Part shown: one piece after another, positions 33,765-43,192 of the stretch | Layout: each line of letters opens with the position of its first letter | Position numbering within the stretch: the first letter of the stretch is position 1 | From: Acidimicrobiia bacterium | Lineage (GTDB): Bacteria; Actinomycetota; Acidimicrobiia; IMCC26256; JAGNEX01 | Direction: 5' to 3' | Assembly (NCBI GenBank): GCA_020637365.1 | Contig: JACJWE010000001.1 | Span: forward strand, 372,001 to 436,000 | DNA length: 64,000 nucleotides | Position numbers and translations under genes: made by a program | Notes under the pieces: generated by a model | Told to the model about the DNA's origin: nothing | What the model saw: only the letters and a program-made list of their open reading frames with translations | Database searches by the model: none

Positions 33765-34376
33765 ATGGCGTCCAACGCAGAGCCGGAACGGCGGACGCCC
33801 AAGGGTCGGATGCGCCGAGAACAGCTGCTGCGGGCCGCACTGGTTGTCGTCGGACGCGAGGGCTATAGCGGGGCGACCCAACGAGCGATAGCGGCAGAAG
33901 CGGCAGTTCCACCGGCGTCTACCCACTACTTTTTCGACTCGATCGATCACCTCATCAGCGAGGCCGCCAAGTTGTATTTGAGCGAGCGCATTGCCTTCTA
34001 CAACGAGGCGATCGACCAGGTGACCGTCGACCACCTCAGTGTCGAGCAAGGCTGTCGGCGGGCAGCACAACTGGTGTGCGCTGTCCCCGTCGAATCGAGG
34101 CGTGCCCAGTTCGAGATCTATCTCAATGCAGGCCGACACCCCGACGTCGCTGCCGCCGTTGCGCAAGCGATCATCGAAATCGAGCGGGTGATCGTTCGGC
34201 TACTGACGGCGCTCGGTGTTGAACAGCCCGATCGACGGGCCGCCTCGGTACTCGCGATCACCGAAGGGTTTGCACTGCGTTCGGTCGCTGGCCTGCCCAC
34301 GAGCGTTGAGGAGGTTGGAGACGCGTTGATCGCGGTGGTAGCGATAGGGGATGAGCAGATCGATACACCGGACTGA
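33765..34376 (+). CDS. TetR-family transcriptional regulator
   Basis: 203 residues from ATG 33765. The N-terminal helix-turn-helix is clear: REQLLRAALVVVGREGYSGA, TQRAIAAEAAVPPAST and HYFFDSIDHLI. The C-terminal ligand domain is helical and unassigned. It begins five bases after the FG-GAP lipoprotein, so the two may be co-transcribed and the lipoprotein operon may be its target. An open frame extends upstream inside the lipoprotein gene but is a shadow. Confidence 0.85.
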   Translation: MASNAEPERRTPKGRMRREQLLRAALVVVGREGYSGATQRAIAAEAAVPPASTHYFFDSIDHLISEAAKLYLSERIAFYNEAIDQVTVDHLSVEQGCRRAAQLVCAVPVESRRAQFEIYLNAGRHPDVAAAVAQAIIEIERVIVRLLTALGVEQPDRRAASVLAITEGFALRSVAGLPTSVEEVGDALIAVVAIGDEQIDTPD

Positions 34377-34397
34377 GCGCCCCGGCGGCCGTGGACA

Positions 34398-34808
34398 CTA
34401 GGCCCCCATAAAGCGGATGTGTGCTGGCAAGATATTCATGAAGAGGACTACCTCGTCACTGGCGAGAGCGCCGTCCTGGAGGTCGAGTTCGGTCGGTTTG
34501 CCGCCGACCATGTCGGAGAACACCAGCGCCGATGTGTACGGACCCACAGGCACATCAAACTCAAAATTCGCGTCGGCGTCGACGGTGACGATCTCGTGTG
34601 TCACCTCGCCACCCGGATGTTGGCCGATGAACGCGACCTGAGCTCCTTCGACATCGCATGGACTGACCAAGACCACGATTCGTCCCTGCAGCAACATGCG
34701 GTCAGAGTCGCTCGCCCCGTGGGCACCAGGGCCAGAGCCTGGTCCAGAGCCCGAGCCGGTGGCCTCAGCGGCCTCCTCGCCTCGTTCAGCAGCGTCGAAA
34801 TCGTTCAT
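34398..34808 (-). CDS. Hypothetical protein with carboxypeptidase-regulatory-like fold
   Basis: 136 residues. The first ~40 are acidic and Gly/Ser-rich (repeated GSGP). The rest has seven or so predicted strands (RIVVLVSPCDVEG, AQVAFIGQHPGG, FEFDVPVGPYTSALVF), the pattern of a small beta-sandwich such as a carboxypeptidase-regulatory or transthyretin-like domain. There is no signal peptide, so it is probably cytoplasmic. It converges on the TetR gene at 33765 and lies just downstream of another TetR gene on its own strand. Function unknown. Confidence 0.55.
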   Translation of the reverse strand: MNDFDAAERGEEAAEATGSGSGPGSGPGAHGASDSDRMLLQGRIVVLVSPCDVEGAQVAFIGQHPGGEVTHEIVTVDADANFEFDVPVGPYTSALVFSDMVGGKPTELDLQDGALASDEVVLFMNILPAHIRFMGA

Positions 34809-34860
34809 CGTTCACCATCCATTTCGGGCCACGACCTTCCAAATCGTAGAGCCCCCAATC

Positions 34861-35547
34861 TCAGGGCAGTCGTAGTTCCAACGGGTCGCGTAGATCCTGA
34901 TCCGCCAGAGCTTGAGCTTGACGTTGCCGGTCGCCCGAGCGGATACCTCGCAGGCCAAACCACACGAATTCGGTCAGCGAGTCGGCAAGATCTTCGATGG
35001 TGGTCTCTTCGGGGAAACCACTCAAGATGAGACGGCGACAACTCGCCTCAGCGACGCCGATGATCGCGACGGCCATCACCTCTCGTTCAGCGTCCGAACG
35101 TTCAACCTCGATCATTGATGCGATGACTCTGATAATCGAGTCCTGGACGTTGTTGACCAGGCTCGAAAACTCAGCATCGTTGCGAACCGACGTACCAAAG
35201 AGCACCCGGAACGCAGAGGGGTCGTCGCGGACCAGTCGCAGGTAGGTGAGAAAGCCTGCATGGACGCGTTGGCGCGGACCGTTTGCAGCTTCGGTCGCGA
35301 CCGTGAGCTCGGCGATGATGTTGCCAGCGATCTCGTCCAGGAGCTCGCCGAAGAGCGCTCGCTTGGATGCAAAGTGTCGGTAGACGATTGGTTTGGTGAC
35401 GCCTGCTGCTTCTGCGATGTCGTCCATCGACGTCTGGTGGAATCCCTGTTCGGCGAAATGACGCCTGGCTACGACCAGTAGCTGCGCCCGACGCTCGGCA
35501 CCCGATAACCGCACAGGCGGTTCCTTTCGTACGGTGAGAAAGCCCAT
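34861..35547 (-). CDS. TetR-family transcriptional regulator
   Basis: 228 residues from ATG 35547, the last Met before the DNA-binding domain; the frame is open further upstream. The helix-turn-helix reads RRAQLLVVARRHFAEQGFHQ, TSMDDIAEAAGVTKPIVYRH and FASKRALFGELL, an archetypal TetR domain. The C-terminal domain (residues about 80-200) resembles those of fatty-acid or xenobiotic-responsive TetRs only generally. It may control the neighbouring alcohol dehydrogenase or hypothetical gene. Confidence 0.88.
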   Translation of the reverse strand: MGFLTVRKEPPVRLSGAERRAQLLVVARRHFAEQGFHQTSMDDIAEAAGVTKPIVYRHFASKRALFGELLDEIAGNIIAELTVATEAANGPRQRVHAGFLTYLRLVRDDPSAFRVLFGTSVRNDAEFSSLVNNVQDSIIRVIASMIEVERSDAEREVMAVAIIGVAEASCRRLILSGFPEETTIEDLADSLTEFVWFGLRGIRSGDRQRQAQALADQDLRDPLELRLP

Positions 35548-35732
35548 GAATTCTTCGACACTCCTTCGATGAGCCAGGTAACACATGACCCCAGCGACGA
35601 AGATACTCCCTTCTTGAAGCCTTCTTGAGACACGCCGCGGTCTCCAACGCTGGCAGCTTGCTGGCACCGCGGCGGGACCTTGGTCATGAACGGCAGAATC
35701 CTGGGTAGCTACCTGTTTCGAGCAGAGACGTC

Positions 35733-35764
35733 AGAAAGGCCCAGCAATGTTGCTGGGCCTTTCT
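35733..35764 (-). terminator. Strong hairpin terminator after the alcohol dehydrogenase
   Basis: Perfect 15-bp arms (AGAAAGGCCCAGCAA at 35733-35747, TTGCTGGGCCTTTCT at 35750-35764) lie ~75 bases beyond the dehydrogenase stop. The symmetrical AGAAAGGCCC...GGGCCTTTCT form could act in both directions. Confidence 0.85.
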
Positions 35765-35837
35765 CAAACGTCTGCTCGGCAAGCGTTTTACCAACGTGTC
35801 CCACGTTGTACGTGAGCACCGCGTGGCGCCACCCCGT

Positions 35838-36944
35838 CTAGTAGATGATCACCGAACGTGCGACCTCGCCCGATCCCATTGCTTCGAACGCCTCGTTGAC
35901 GTCGTCGAGAGTGATGCGGCGGCTCACCAGTTCATCCAGTTTGAGGCTGCCGTTGAGATACGCGTCGACCAGCTTGGGAACGTCAGCTTGAACGTTGGAT
36001 GAGCCGTACCAGCATCCCTTCAGCGTCTTCGCTGCAATGATCGAGTCCATCGGCGGTGAGAAATCCATCACCGCGTCGATACTCGGCAGGCCCACGAGAA
36101 TGGTTTCGCCGCCCCGCCGTGTCATGTCGATGGCTTGGCGGATGGTCGGGATGATGCCGACGACCTCGAGTACGACATCAGCGCCTCGGCCGCCTGAAAT
36201 AGCTTGGAGCGCTTCGACCGGATTTCCTTCGGACGGGTTGATGGTGTCGGTAGCCCCAAAGGTCTTGGCCATTTCGAGTTTGTTCGGCATCATGTCGACG
36301 GCGACGACCTTGCTGGCACCCTGGTGGACCGCGCCTTGGATAGCGTTCAGACCAACGCCACCGCAACCGATGACGGCCACGATGTCACCTTCACGGATCG
36401 AGGCGGTGTTGACCGCTGCCCCATAACCGGTCAGGACGCCACAACCGATGAGGGCCGCCTTGTCGAGCGGCATGTCCGGGTTGATCTTCACCACGGCGGA
36501 TTCATGGACGACCGTCTGCTCGGCGAAGGTGCCAGCGCCCGCCATGCAGACGATGGGTGTGCCGTCCGGGTCGGAGAAGCGGGTCGTCAGGTCGAGCTGG
36601 GTTCCCATCATGTTGGCGAGCTGGGAGGTTTCACACAGGTAGCCCTGCCCTCGAGTGCAGCAGAAACAGTGACCGCATTGGGGCACCCAAGAGATGACGA
36701 CGTGGTCACCTGGTTTGACGGCTTCGACACCTTCGCCGACCGCGTCGATGACGCCCGCCCCTTCGTGTCCAGCGATGATCGGCGGAGGGAGCGGGATCGT
36801 GTCATTCAGCAGCGATAGATCGGAGTGGCACACCCCCGACGCTGCAAGTGTGATCCGAACCTCACCTGGTTTCGGGTCTTCAAGATTGACTTCAGAAATC
36901 TCGACCGGGGCATTCTTTGCCCTGATCACCGCTGCTCTTGTCAT
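35838..36944 (-). CDS. Zinc-dependent alcohol dehydrogenase (MDR superfamily, class III-like)
   Basis: 368 residues from ATG 36944, after GAGGAAC. Catalytic-zinc ligands Cys39 (GVCHSD), His60 and Glu61 (GHEGAG) and the later GCGVLTGYG Cys are present. The structural zinc lobe has Cys90, Cys93, Cys96 and Cys104. VIGCGGVGLNAIQGA is the NAD-binding loop. The sequence resembles the actinobacterial class III/NDMA-type branch that oxidises primary alcohols or formaldehyde-thiol adducts. Substrate unknown. It is a single-gene unit with a strong terminator. Confidence 0.9.
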   Translation of the reverse strand: MTRAAVIRAKNAPVEISEVNLEDPKPGEVRITLAASGVCHSDLSLLNDTIPLPPPIIAGHEGAGVIDAVGEGVEAVKPGDHVVISWVPQCGHCFCCTRGQGYLCETSQLANMMGTQLDLTTRFSDPDGTPIVCMAGAGTFAEQTVVHESAVVKINPDMPLDKAALIGCGVLTGYGAAVNTASIREGDIVAVIGCGGVGLNAIQGAVHQGASKVVAVDMMPNKLEMAKTFGATDTINPSEGNPVEALQAISGGRGADVVLEVVGIIPTIRQAIDMTRRGGETILVGLPSIDAVMDFSPPMDSIIAAKTLKGCWYGSSNVQADVPKLVDAYLNGSLKLDELVSRRITLDDVNEAFEAMGSGEVARSVIIY

Positions 36945-37072
36945 GGTTCCTCTTCGAGTCAATGGTTGTGCAGAAACGTTGTCGACCGCGACCGCCAGCA
37001 GTTTGCTGACGTTGGTGTCAGGTTAGCCCACCCTTTCTGGCCACGGCGTCGGCGGTCTCGGACACCCCCCAC

Positions 37073-39136
37073 CTAATCGCCCGGCAACGGTGGCGGGCCG
37101 TTGAGCGACACATCGAGCGCTATCGCCAACAAGAACGGCACCGACGCGACCAACCCGACGATCGTGGTCATCGCCGGGGGTGGAGAGGGCACGGCGACGC
37201 CCGGGTTCTGTACCTCGAGCCAGCGGTCTCTCATGTCCATGGTGACCGGATGCCAGAACCCGAGGTGCAGCAAGAACGCCATGATGCGTTTGTTGAGCGA
37301 CTCGGGCAATAGATCGGGAAACGACCGGACGAATTCGTCTCCTTGAGAGTTCGGACTCTGGAACACGAACCACGGTGTGGGCTCGGCACTGTAGGGGACA
37401 TCCGCGATCGGATGGAATGCCCGTCCGTCTGGGTCAGCCCAGCGATACGAGCAAACCGCATCGAGGAGTCGTTGGCGACGACGTGATCGTCGATCGAGTA
37501 GTGCAGTGCAACGGGGGTTTGTGAACGACCGGGCGGTGGCGATTGGTACCAGCTTGCAAAGTTGGCGGGTTCGGCGGCATCGAAGACATGTTGGAAACCC
37601 TGCGTACAACGCCGCAGCTTCGTATCCGTTTGACCCGGGATCCACGCTGTCTTGAATGTCGAGCTCCTGCCAGAACTGTGCTTGGGGAATGATGTCGATG
37701 ATTCCGGCGCCTGCGACCTCAAACCAGGCCGCGTGTATGTCCGGGGCGATCGCGGTAAAGGTCGCCCCGAGAATCGCTCCGAGGGAGGTACCCGAATATG
37801 AGATCTGCCCCACGTTGAGGTCGGGGAGTCCGTCGGGGCCGTGACCGTTGGGGCCGACCAGATCGACGCCGCCGAGGTGCTGGCGAATGGCGGTAAGCAA
37901 GGCCACATGATCGAGTGGCGACTGCACCAGCAGACCCGCCACTTTGGAGATGTCTTCGGGTGTGAACAGGTTTTCGAGGAAGCCCTCTTCGGGGATTCGA
38001 GTGCCGTGATAGGGGTGGTCGATTGCGATCGTCGCAAAACCGTGGCGCGCCGCATCATGGGCCCAGGCGAGGATGGTTGAACGATCGACCATCAAACCGT
38101 GCCCGTAAATGAGCATGGGTGCTTTCGCAGGAGCCGTTTGCCAGGGGACCGTCATGGTGAAATCGACCCAGTGCTGCCGTGGTGCGTGGTCGAACTTCAC
38201 CATGCCGTCGCCGTTGCGGAAGTCGTCGACCATGACCCGGCCCCGGACATAGGCCCCGATGGGGCCGTCTGGGAATCGCTCCACGCGGGTGATCTCGAGC
38301 GGATGGTCACGGCTGGCGATCTCGTTCGCCTTCTGAAGCATTGGCTGGGTGACTTCGTCGGTGTCGCGCGCGACGTACTCGGTGATGTGGACGATGCGTT
38401 GGCGGTCGATGCCGAGCCGTTCTGCTTCGGTGAGGAGATGATCAGCGATGGCAAAACCGTGAGCTGTTTGGTCGCCTGCGATGATCCGAGCGAGGTTGGC
38501 CGACGGCCGCATCGGCGCGCCGTCGGCGCGCTTGACGTCGTTTGTGACCACGATGAGGTAGCGGTGGCGCGGCTGCCAAATGTCGCGCGGCACGACCTGG
38601 AGTACCGGAGCGGGTCGCGACACCTCGGTGGCGATTCGGTTCTTCGACGCGATGATCGGGACTTGCTCACCGGACGCGGTATCGAATGCAACGACCGCTC
38701 GACCACCGTCGCGGGGAATGGACGAAGGCGCCCAATCTGCCGGGATATCAAACAAGGCGGGTCCCGTCGTGGAAAACCCGGTCCAACCCGTGATGCTCAG
38801 CTCTTGTTTGAGCGTGGGAGGCAGACGATCGACGGCGACCGATTCAAACCGGTCCGATGAGATGCGCGTGCGGATGCCTGTGGGTGACGTTGGATCACTC
38901 ACCCGCATCCACGGCGACGGCCAGGGCAGTACACACGTACCGTGCGAGGTTGGGTTGCAGCCAGCGTCAGCCTCGGTGGTGATCAACGGGGGCAATGGCT
39001 CATAGGCCCCGGCCCGGGAATCCTTCAGCGGCAGGGCAGCGCCAGCGGCGAGAAGGAGCACCACGAGGAGAGCGGCTCGAAACGAGTGTCTCTGTTCGAT
39101 CCGGTGGAGTCGGAGGGGGTCGGCTCCGAGGAACAT
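37073..39136 (-). CDS. Secreted alpha/beta-hydrolase-like protein with two compensating frame breaks
   Basis: About 687 codons. An N-terminal hydrophobic segment (RAALLVVLLLAAGAALPL) is a signal or anchor, and AMTTIVGLVASVPFLLAIAL near the end is a membrane helix. The core has MLIYGHGLM, IAIDHPYHGTRIP and the nucleophile elbow ISYSGTSLGAILG, consistent with an esterase/lipase fold. Between about 37455 and 37595 the annotated frame is nonsense, while another frame reads HVFDAAEPANFASWYQ and SIDDHVVANDSSMRF. Correcting the AAA runs at 37595-37597 (one base too many) and 37453-37455 (one too few) gives one continuous protein. It probably acts outside the cytoplasmic membrane. Confidence 0.7.
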   Translation of the reverse strand: MFLGADPLRLHRIEQRHSFRAALLVVLLLAAGAALPLKDSRAGAYEPLPPLITTEADAGCNPTSHGTCVLPWPSPWMRVSDPTSPTGIRTRISSDRFESVAVDRLPPTLKQELSITGWTGFSTTGPALFDIPADWAPSSIPRDGGRAVVAFDTASGEQVPIIASKNRIATEVSRPAPVLQVVPRDIWQPRHRYLIVVTNDVKRADGAPMRPSANLARIIAGDQTAHGFAIADHLLTEAERLGIDRQRIVHITEYVARDTDEVTQPMLQKANEIASRDHPLEITRVERFPDGPIGAYVRGRVMVDDFRNGDGMVKFDHAPRQHWVDFTMTVPWQTAPAKAPMLIYGHGLMVDRSTILAWAHDAARHGFATIAIDHPYHGTRIPEEGFLENLFTPEDISKVAGLLVQSPLDHVALLTAIRQHLGGVDLVGPNGHGPDGLPDLNVGQISYSGTSLGAILGATFTAIAPDIHAAWFEVAGAGIIDIIPQAQFWQELDIQDSVDPGSNGYEAAALYAGFPTCLRCRRTRQLCKLVPIATARSFTNPRCTALLDRRSRRRQRLLDAVCSYRWADPDGRAFHPIADVPYSAEPTPWFVFQSPNSQGDEFVRSFPDLLPESLNKRIMAFLLHLGFWHPVTMDMRDRWLEVQNPGVAVPSPPPAMTTIVGLVASVPFLLAIALDVSLNGPPPLPGD

Positions 39137-39275
39137 CGACGTCTCGTTTCTTTGTCGGGGATAGTTAGAAGGGCGCGGCCCGGAACATTACTAGAGCTTT
39201 GTTCCGTACCGCGGGGAAGACGCTAGTGGGCGTGAGGAGATCGGCCAAGTGGCCAGCGGCCGCGTAAGCACCCTG

Positions 39276-40509
39276 TTAAAGCATGGCGGAAAAGAGTCGT
39301 CGGTACCGGTCGAACCGGGCATCGACCGCAGATGTGGAGAGGGAATACCGTTCGAGGGTGTAAGCATGGCCCCCGTGCCGGTCCTTGCGGTGAGCGTTCG
39401 CGAAGTCTGAAAGCGCGGTTCGCGTCTCGGCGGAAAGCTCGATGTTCAACCCGTCATAGAGCGCTTCCACCGTGTCGACAGGTGATGTCACGATATCGGC
39501 ATAGGCCACGTCGACGAAGCGGCCGTTACCAACGTTGTCACGCACGTCGATGACCCGATCGACCATGGTTCCCAAACTCTGAAGCGTCCGGCGCCCCAGA
39601 TCGGCAAGGTCGATGTCATCGCGAATCGACATCAAGGACTCCATCATCGAGCAATACGACGCGACGATCTCGCGCGGTTCTCGGTGGGTCATGACCAGCC
39701 ACGCGTCGGGGTACACGGTGATCAGCGCGTCAACGCCCCAAAGATGGGCAGGTGACTTAAGAAGCCAACGTTCACCGGGGCGTTGCCAGCTGAGCATCTG
39801 CAAAAGCGCTTTGTGCAGCTCATAGACGCCCAATTGATCTCGTCGGGCGAACCAGGAGCCATAAGGCTCGAGCAGCACTTCGATCCCGTTCTGGGCGCCT
39901 TCGAACGCCAGATTGGTGAGCCCGACACATTCTTCGGGACCCTCCGCGGGTTTCGTGGATCGCGGAGAAGCCCGGGTTCTTGACTTTGGCCCTTTCCAGC
40001 CACGAGGCCAACAGCGATATCCGAGGGTCTGGTTCGTCGGCTCTCGGCTCGGGCAGCGGGTCGGGAAACACGCCTTCCCAAAACAGCAGGGGTCGGTTTC
40101 GGGGGTCTTGTCCCATCAGATTGAACAGCGTGCTCGTACCCGTGCGCGGCAGGGAGACGACAAAGATGGGTTCGCTGATCGGTGTGCGCTCGATATCTGG
40201 ATGAACACGCCAGGCGTTGGCGACCCGCAGCCGGGTTTCCAACAGACCCGTGAGCCGCGACACCGTCGAACGTTGTCCGCGTGCGGTGAGGCCCGCGCGG
40301 CGGTATGTCTCGATCAAGACCTCGAGTCCCTCACGCCATGGCCACGGTCCGAAGTCGTCGAGGCCTGTTGCGGAGCGAGCGATCTGAACAAGGCGGTCCG
40401 CATCGAGGCCATCTGAGGCATCGGTGACCCCCGCCTCCTCGTCGTTCGATGCTGGTGCCGATGCTGAAGGTGCTTCAGGGTTTGACGGTTTCGCCGATGG
40501 CTCGGTCAT
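39276..40509 (-). CDS. Sulfotransferase family protein, one frame break
   Basis: The N-terminal half (from ATG 40509) has the PAPS 5'-phosphosulfate loop VVSLPRTGTSTLFNLMG. The frame breaks near 39944-39950, after GFSAIHETR. The other frame continues EGPEECVGLTNLAFEG, LLKSPAHLWG and MTHREPREIVASYC (3'-phosphate-binding region) to the stop at 39276. Removing one base joins the halves into a complete ~410-residue sulfotransferase of the bacterial Sulfotransfer_3 type. It would sulfonate a lipid, steroid or glycan with PAPS. The start overlaps the SDR stop by four bases (ATGA), so the two genes are coupled. Confidence 0.78.
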
Positions 40510-41309
40510 GGGAAGAACTGCCCCGCGTTGACGTCGATCGCCTGACCGGTGATGGAACTCGCTAGCGGAGACGCCAAAAAGAGAGCGGCGTCGGCGACTT
40601 GCTGTGGCGACGTGATGTGGCCGAGCGCGCCGAGTTGTTCGATACGGCGCCGTTCCGCCGCGCGATCGGTGCCGTTGGCCTGCGCATTCATATCGATGAG
40701 CACGTCGGTATTCGGTCCGTCGATATGGGCTGGGACGACGGAGTTGACGCGGATTCCGAGGGGACCGAGCTCGGCGGCCAGTGCGCGCGCAGCGTGCAGC
40801 AAGGCGGCCTTAGAGACGCCGTATGCCGCCATGTGTTCCGGAGCGACACGGGCGGCCAACGAGTTGATAATCACTAAAGAAGAGCGCTGTGAACCCTTCA
40901 GGACAGGGATTGCCGCCTGACACAACTGCATCGTGCCGATCACGTTGACCTTCCACGCCGGATTCCAGTCTTTGGCCAGATTGGCGGTCTCAATCGGCCC
41001 AGGACGGCCCATCGCAAACGCGTTCGACACGACCGTGTCGAGTTTGCCGAAGCGTTCCTTCGCGGCGGCGACGAGGGCCGAACACTGGTCGGGATCGGTG
41101 ATATCGCACGGGAAAAAGTCGGCGATGCCGCCCAGCGCGGTGATCAGATCCAGGATTGGTTGCAGGTGACGTTCCGAGCGGGCCGACAACATCACCTTGG
41201 CGCCGTGCTGAGCGAAGGTCGCGGCAAGGGCTGTGCCGGTGCCGGGACCGATTCCCGAGACGATCGCAACGGTCCCAGATAACAGGGGGAGGCTTCGTTC
41301 TTCGCTCAC
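40506..41309 (-). CDS. Short-chain dehydrogenase/reductase
   Basis: 267 residues from GTG 41309, six bases after GAGGAAG; the longer frame to 41483 lacks a ribosome site. GTVAIVSGIGPGTGTALA is the NAD(P) loop (a G-x-G-x-x-x-G-like variant), CDITDPDQ a cofactor-contact segment, INSLAA supplies the catalytic Ser and YGVSKAALL the Tyr/Lys pair. The C-terminus TGQAIDVNAGQFFP is standard for classical SDRs. The substrate is unknown; coupling to a sulfotransferase hints at hydroxy-lipid or steroid metabolism. Confidence 0.88.
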   Translation of the reverse strand: MSEERSLPLLSGTVAIVSGIGPGTGTALAATFAQHGAKVMLSARSERHLQPILDLITALGGIADFFPCDITDPDQCSALVAAAKERFGKLDTVVSNAFAMGRPGPIETANLAKDWNPAWKVNVIGTMQLCQAAIPVLKGSQRSSLVIINSLAARVAPEHMAAYGVSKAALLHAARALAAELGPLGIRVNSVVPAHIDGPNTDVLIDMNAQANGTDRAAERRRIEQLGALGHITSPQQVADAALFLASPLASSITGQAIDVNAGQFFP

Positions 41310-41532
41310 CGCGCGCTTCCTCACAACATCGATGAGCGACCCGTTGAGAGGAATTCCCGGGGGTCGCTCATGGGATGGATCGCCCCAACGGTAGCAACCG
41401 GGCTCACCAGCAGTTGTGGATCTTTCGTGAATCGAGACGCTGCCGAGATGTGGGAGCGTGGGCGCATTCAGGGCGACAACCACGCGAAACAGCGACCGGG
41501 CCGGCAGTCGGCCATGCTCGGTTGGTGCGTGC

Positions 41533-42849
41533 TCAGCGGTCGGCCTGAAGTGACCGGACCTCTTCGGCTATCGCTGCCATCCCAGCGGCGATCTGATCCT
41601 CGGGGGCGCAGTACGACACGCGAATGCACTCTGTGGCATGTTCCCAGACGCGCCCATCATCGCGTGCGGGAAGGCCAGCCATGAAGTGGTGTCCGGCGAC
41701 GACCACGACACCTCGGTTCGCCAGGCGTTGATACAGCGCTCGGTCACCGTGCGCAGTCCCGGTGCGGTTATCTGGCATGTGACCGATACCAGGAAAGCGG
41801 AACCATAAGAAGAATGCCCCGAGCGGGTCGTGCATCTGCCAGTCGATGCCAGATCGTTCGAAGACGTTGAAGGCGATGTCGACCGCCGTGTCTCGTCGGG
41901 CCGCGTAGAAGCGCTGGATTGTATGGGTCAGTTCGAACAGCTCGCCGGAGCGGATGGCTTCGGTCACCAGCGCTGGCCCGATCGAGTTCGGCGATAGGTT
42001 CACAACGCTGGTCATGGTCGCGATCGCTTCGGTCAGGTCTGGATCAGCGATCACGATCCCGGTACGAATTCCGGGTAGCCCGACCTTCGACAGCGACAAG
42101 CACGTGATCGTGCCGGGCCTCCAGCGGGGGAGCGCTTCGGTGAAGATCACTCCAGGGAATGGAAGTCCGTAGGCGCAATCGAGGACGAACGGCACCTCAT
42201 GCTCCGCGCACAGATCGGTCAGCAGATCGCATTCGGCTTCGGAGAGCACGTTACCGGTCGGATTGCAGGGTCGAGATGCGCACATGAGCCCAGCGTTGCT
42301 GAGGTCGATCGAGGATGGGTCCACCTTGTAGACGAACCGTCGTGAGTCGAGCTGATCGACCGTGGGTACAGCACTTGAAATGATGTCGGACGACAGGCCA
42401 AGATCTGCGTAGCCAACGTATTCGGGGGCCATGGGTACGACGACGGATCGGTTGGTGCCGTCAGGCATCGGGCCAGCGAACAGCTCAAAAAGCATTGAGA
42501 AGGCGGCTTGGGTTCCGGTGGTCAGCGCAATATGGTCAGCGGTGATATCCCACCCAAATCGTTCGTTGAATGCACCCGATAAGACCTCACGGAACTCGGC
42601 GTCGCCGCGACCGGGTGAGTACTTGCACAACGCGTCGTTGAGGCGAACCGTGTTGCGGCCCAAACGTTGCCATGCGTCCTGTGCCCAATCGACGACCTCG
42701 GGTATCACAGCGGGTGCACCGCCTCCGAGCATGATCACGCCCGGATCAGCGAGGCCAGCAGTCAGGTCGTCCATCAAATCAACGATGCCTGAGCCAGCCA
42801 GCAGGCGAGTTCCGTACGCGCTTGGTTGGAACCTCCGAGGCGACTCCAA
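41533..42849 (-). CDS. avtA: Valine-pyruvate aminotransferase (AvtA-like), PLP-dependent
   Basis: 438 residues. Long similarity to E. coli AvtA is visible from memory: IMLGGGAPAVIPEV, PMAPEYVGYADLGL, ASRPCNPTGNVLSEAE, DCAYGLPFPGVIFTEA and CLSLSKVGLPGIRTGI, whose Lys binds PLP. AvtA interconverts valine and alanine through 2-ketoisovalerate and pyruvate. The start is a TTG at 42849 without a good ribosome site. It lies five bases after the stop of the small membrane protein, so co-transcription and re-initiation are likely. Confidence 0.88.
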   Translation of the reverse strand: MESPRRFQPSAYGTRLLAGSGIVDLMDDLTAGLADPGVIMLGGGAPAVIPEVVDWAQDAWQRLGRNTVRLNDALCKYSPGRGDAEFREVLSGAFNERFGWDITADHIALTTGTQAAFSMLFELFAGPMPDGTNRSVVVPMAPEYVGYADLGLSSDIISSAVPTVDQLDSRRFVYKVDPSSIDLSNAGLMCASRPCNPTGNVLSEAECDLLTDLCAEHEVPFVLDCAYGLPFPGVIFTEALPRWRPGTITCLSLSKVGLPGIRTGIVIADPDLTEAIATMTSVVNLSPNSIGPALVTEAIRSGELFELTHTIQRFYAARRDTAVDIAFNVFERSGIDWQMHDPLGAFFLWFRFPGIGHMPDNRTGTAHGDRALYQRLANRGVVVVAGHHFMAGLPARDDGRVWEHATECIRVSYCAPEDQIAAGMAAIAEEVRSLQADR

Positions 42850-42853
42850 GGAG

Positions 42854-43147
42854 TTACCAGTCGTCGTTGCGATCGGCGCGGTCAGCGCTTCGCACCGCGT
42901 ATCCGACGATCGTTGCCGGTAGCAGCGCGATGCTGGCGATCACCAGCAGCGCAATGACCAGCGACATGTGTGTGTTTGTCATCTTGGTCACGGCTCCGAC
43001 CGCAAAGACGATGATGGCGCCTAGCAGCGCCGTATAAGCGATTCTCTTCGCTGAGGACACCCATTTGTAGATCTTGCGGCGGCGAACGCGAATCGGATCG
43101 TCATCGGGAAAGGGGTGCGACGGATCGTTGTCGTGAGCTGTTGCCAT
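42854..43147 (-). CDS. Small two-helix membrane protein, hypothetical
   Basis: 97 residues. An acidic N-terminal stretch and a basic segment (RVRRRKIYKW) precede two membrane helices, AYTALLGAIIVFAVGAV and SLVIALLVIASIALLPATIVGYAV, followed by a short charged tail. No family is recognised. It sits between the glycosyltransferase and avtA genes and probably belongs to their operon. Confidence 0.7.
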   Translation of the reverse strand: MATAHDNDPSHPFPDDDPIRVRRRKIYKWVSSAKRIAYTALLGAIIVFAVGAVTKMTNTHMSLVIALLVIASIALLPATIVGYAVRSADRADRNDDW

Positions 43148-43192
43148 GGGCCGTCGAGCTTCATCTTCCGTGATGGCGACTCCAACGAGGAG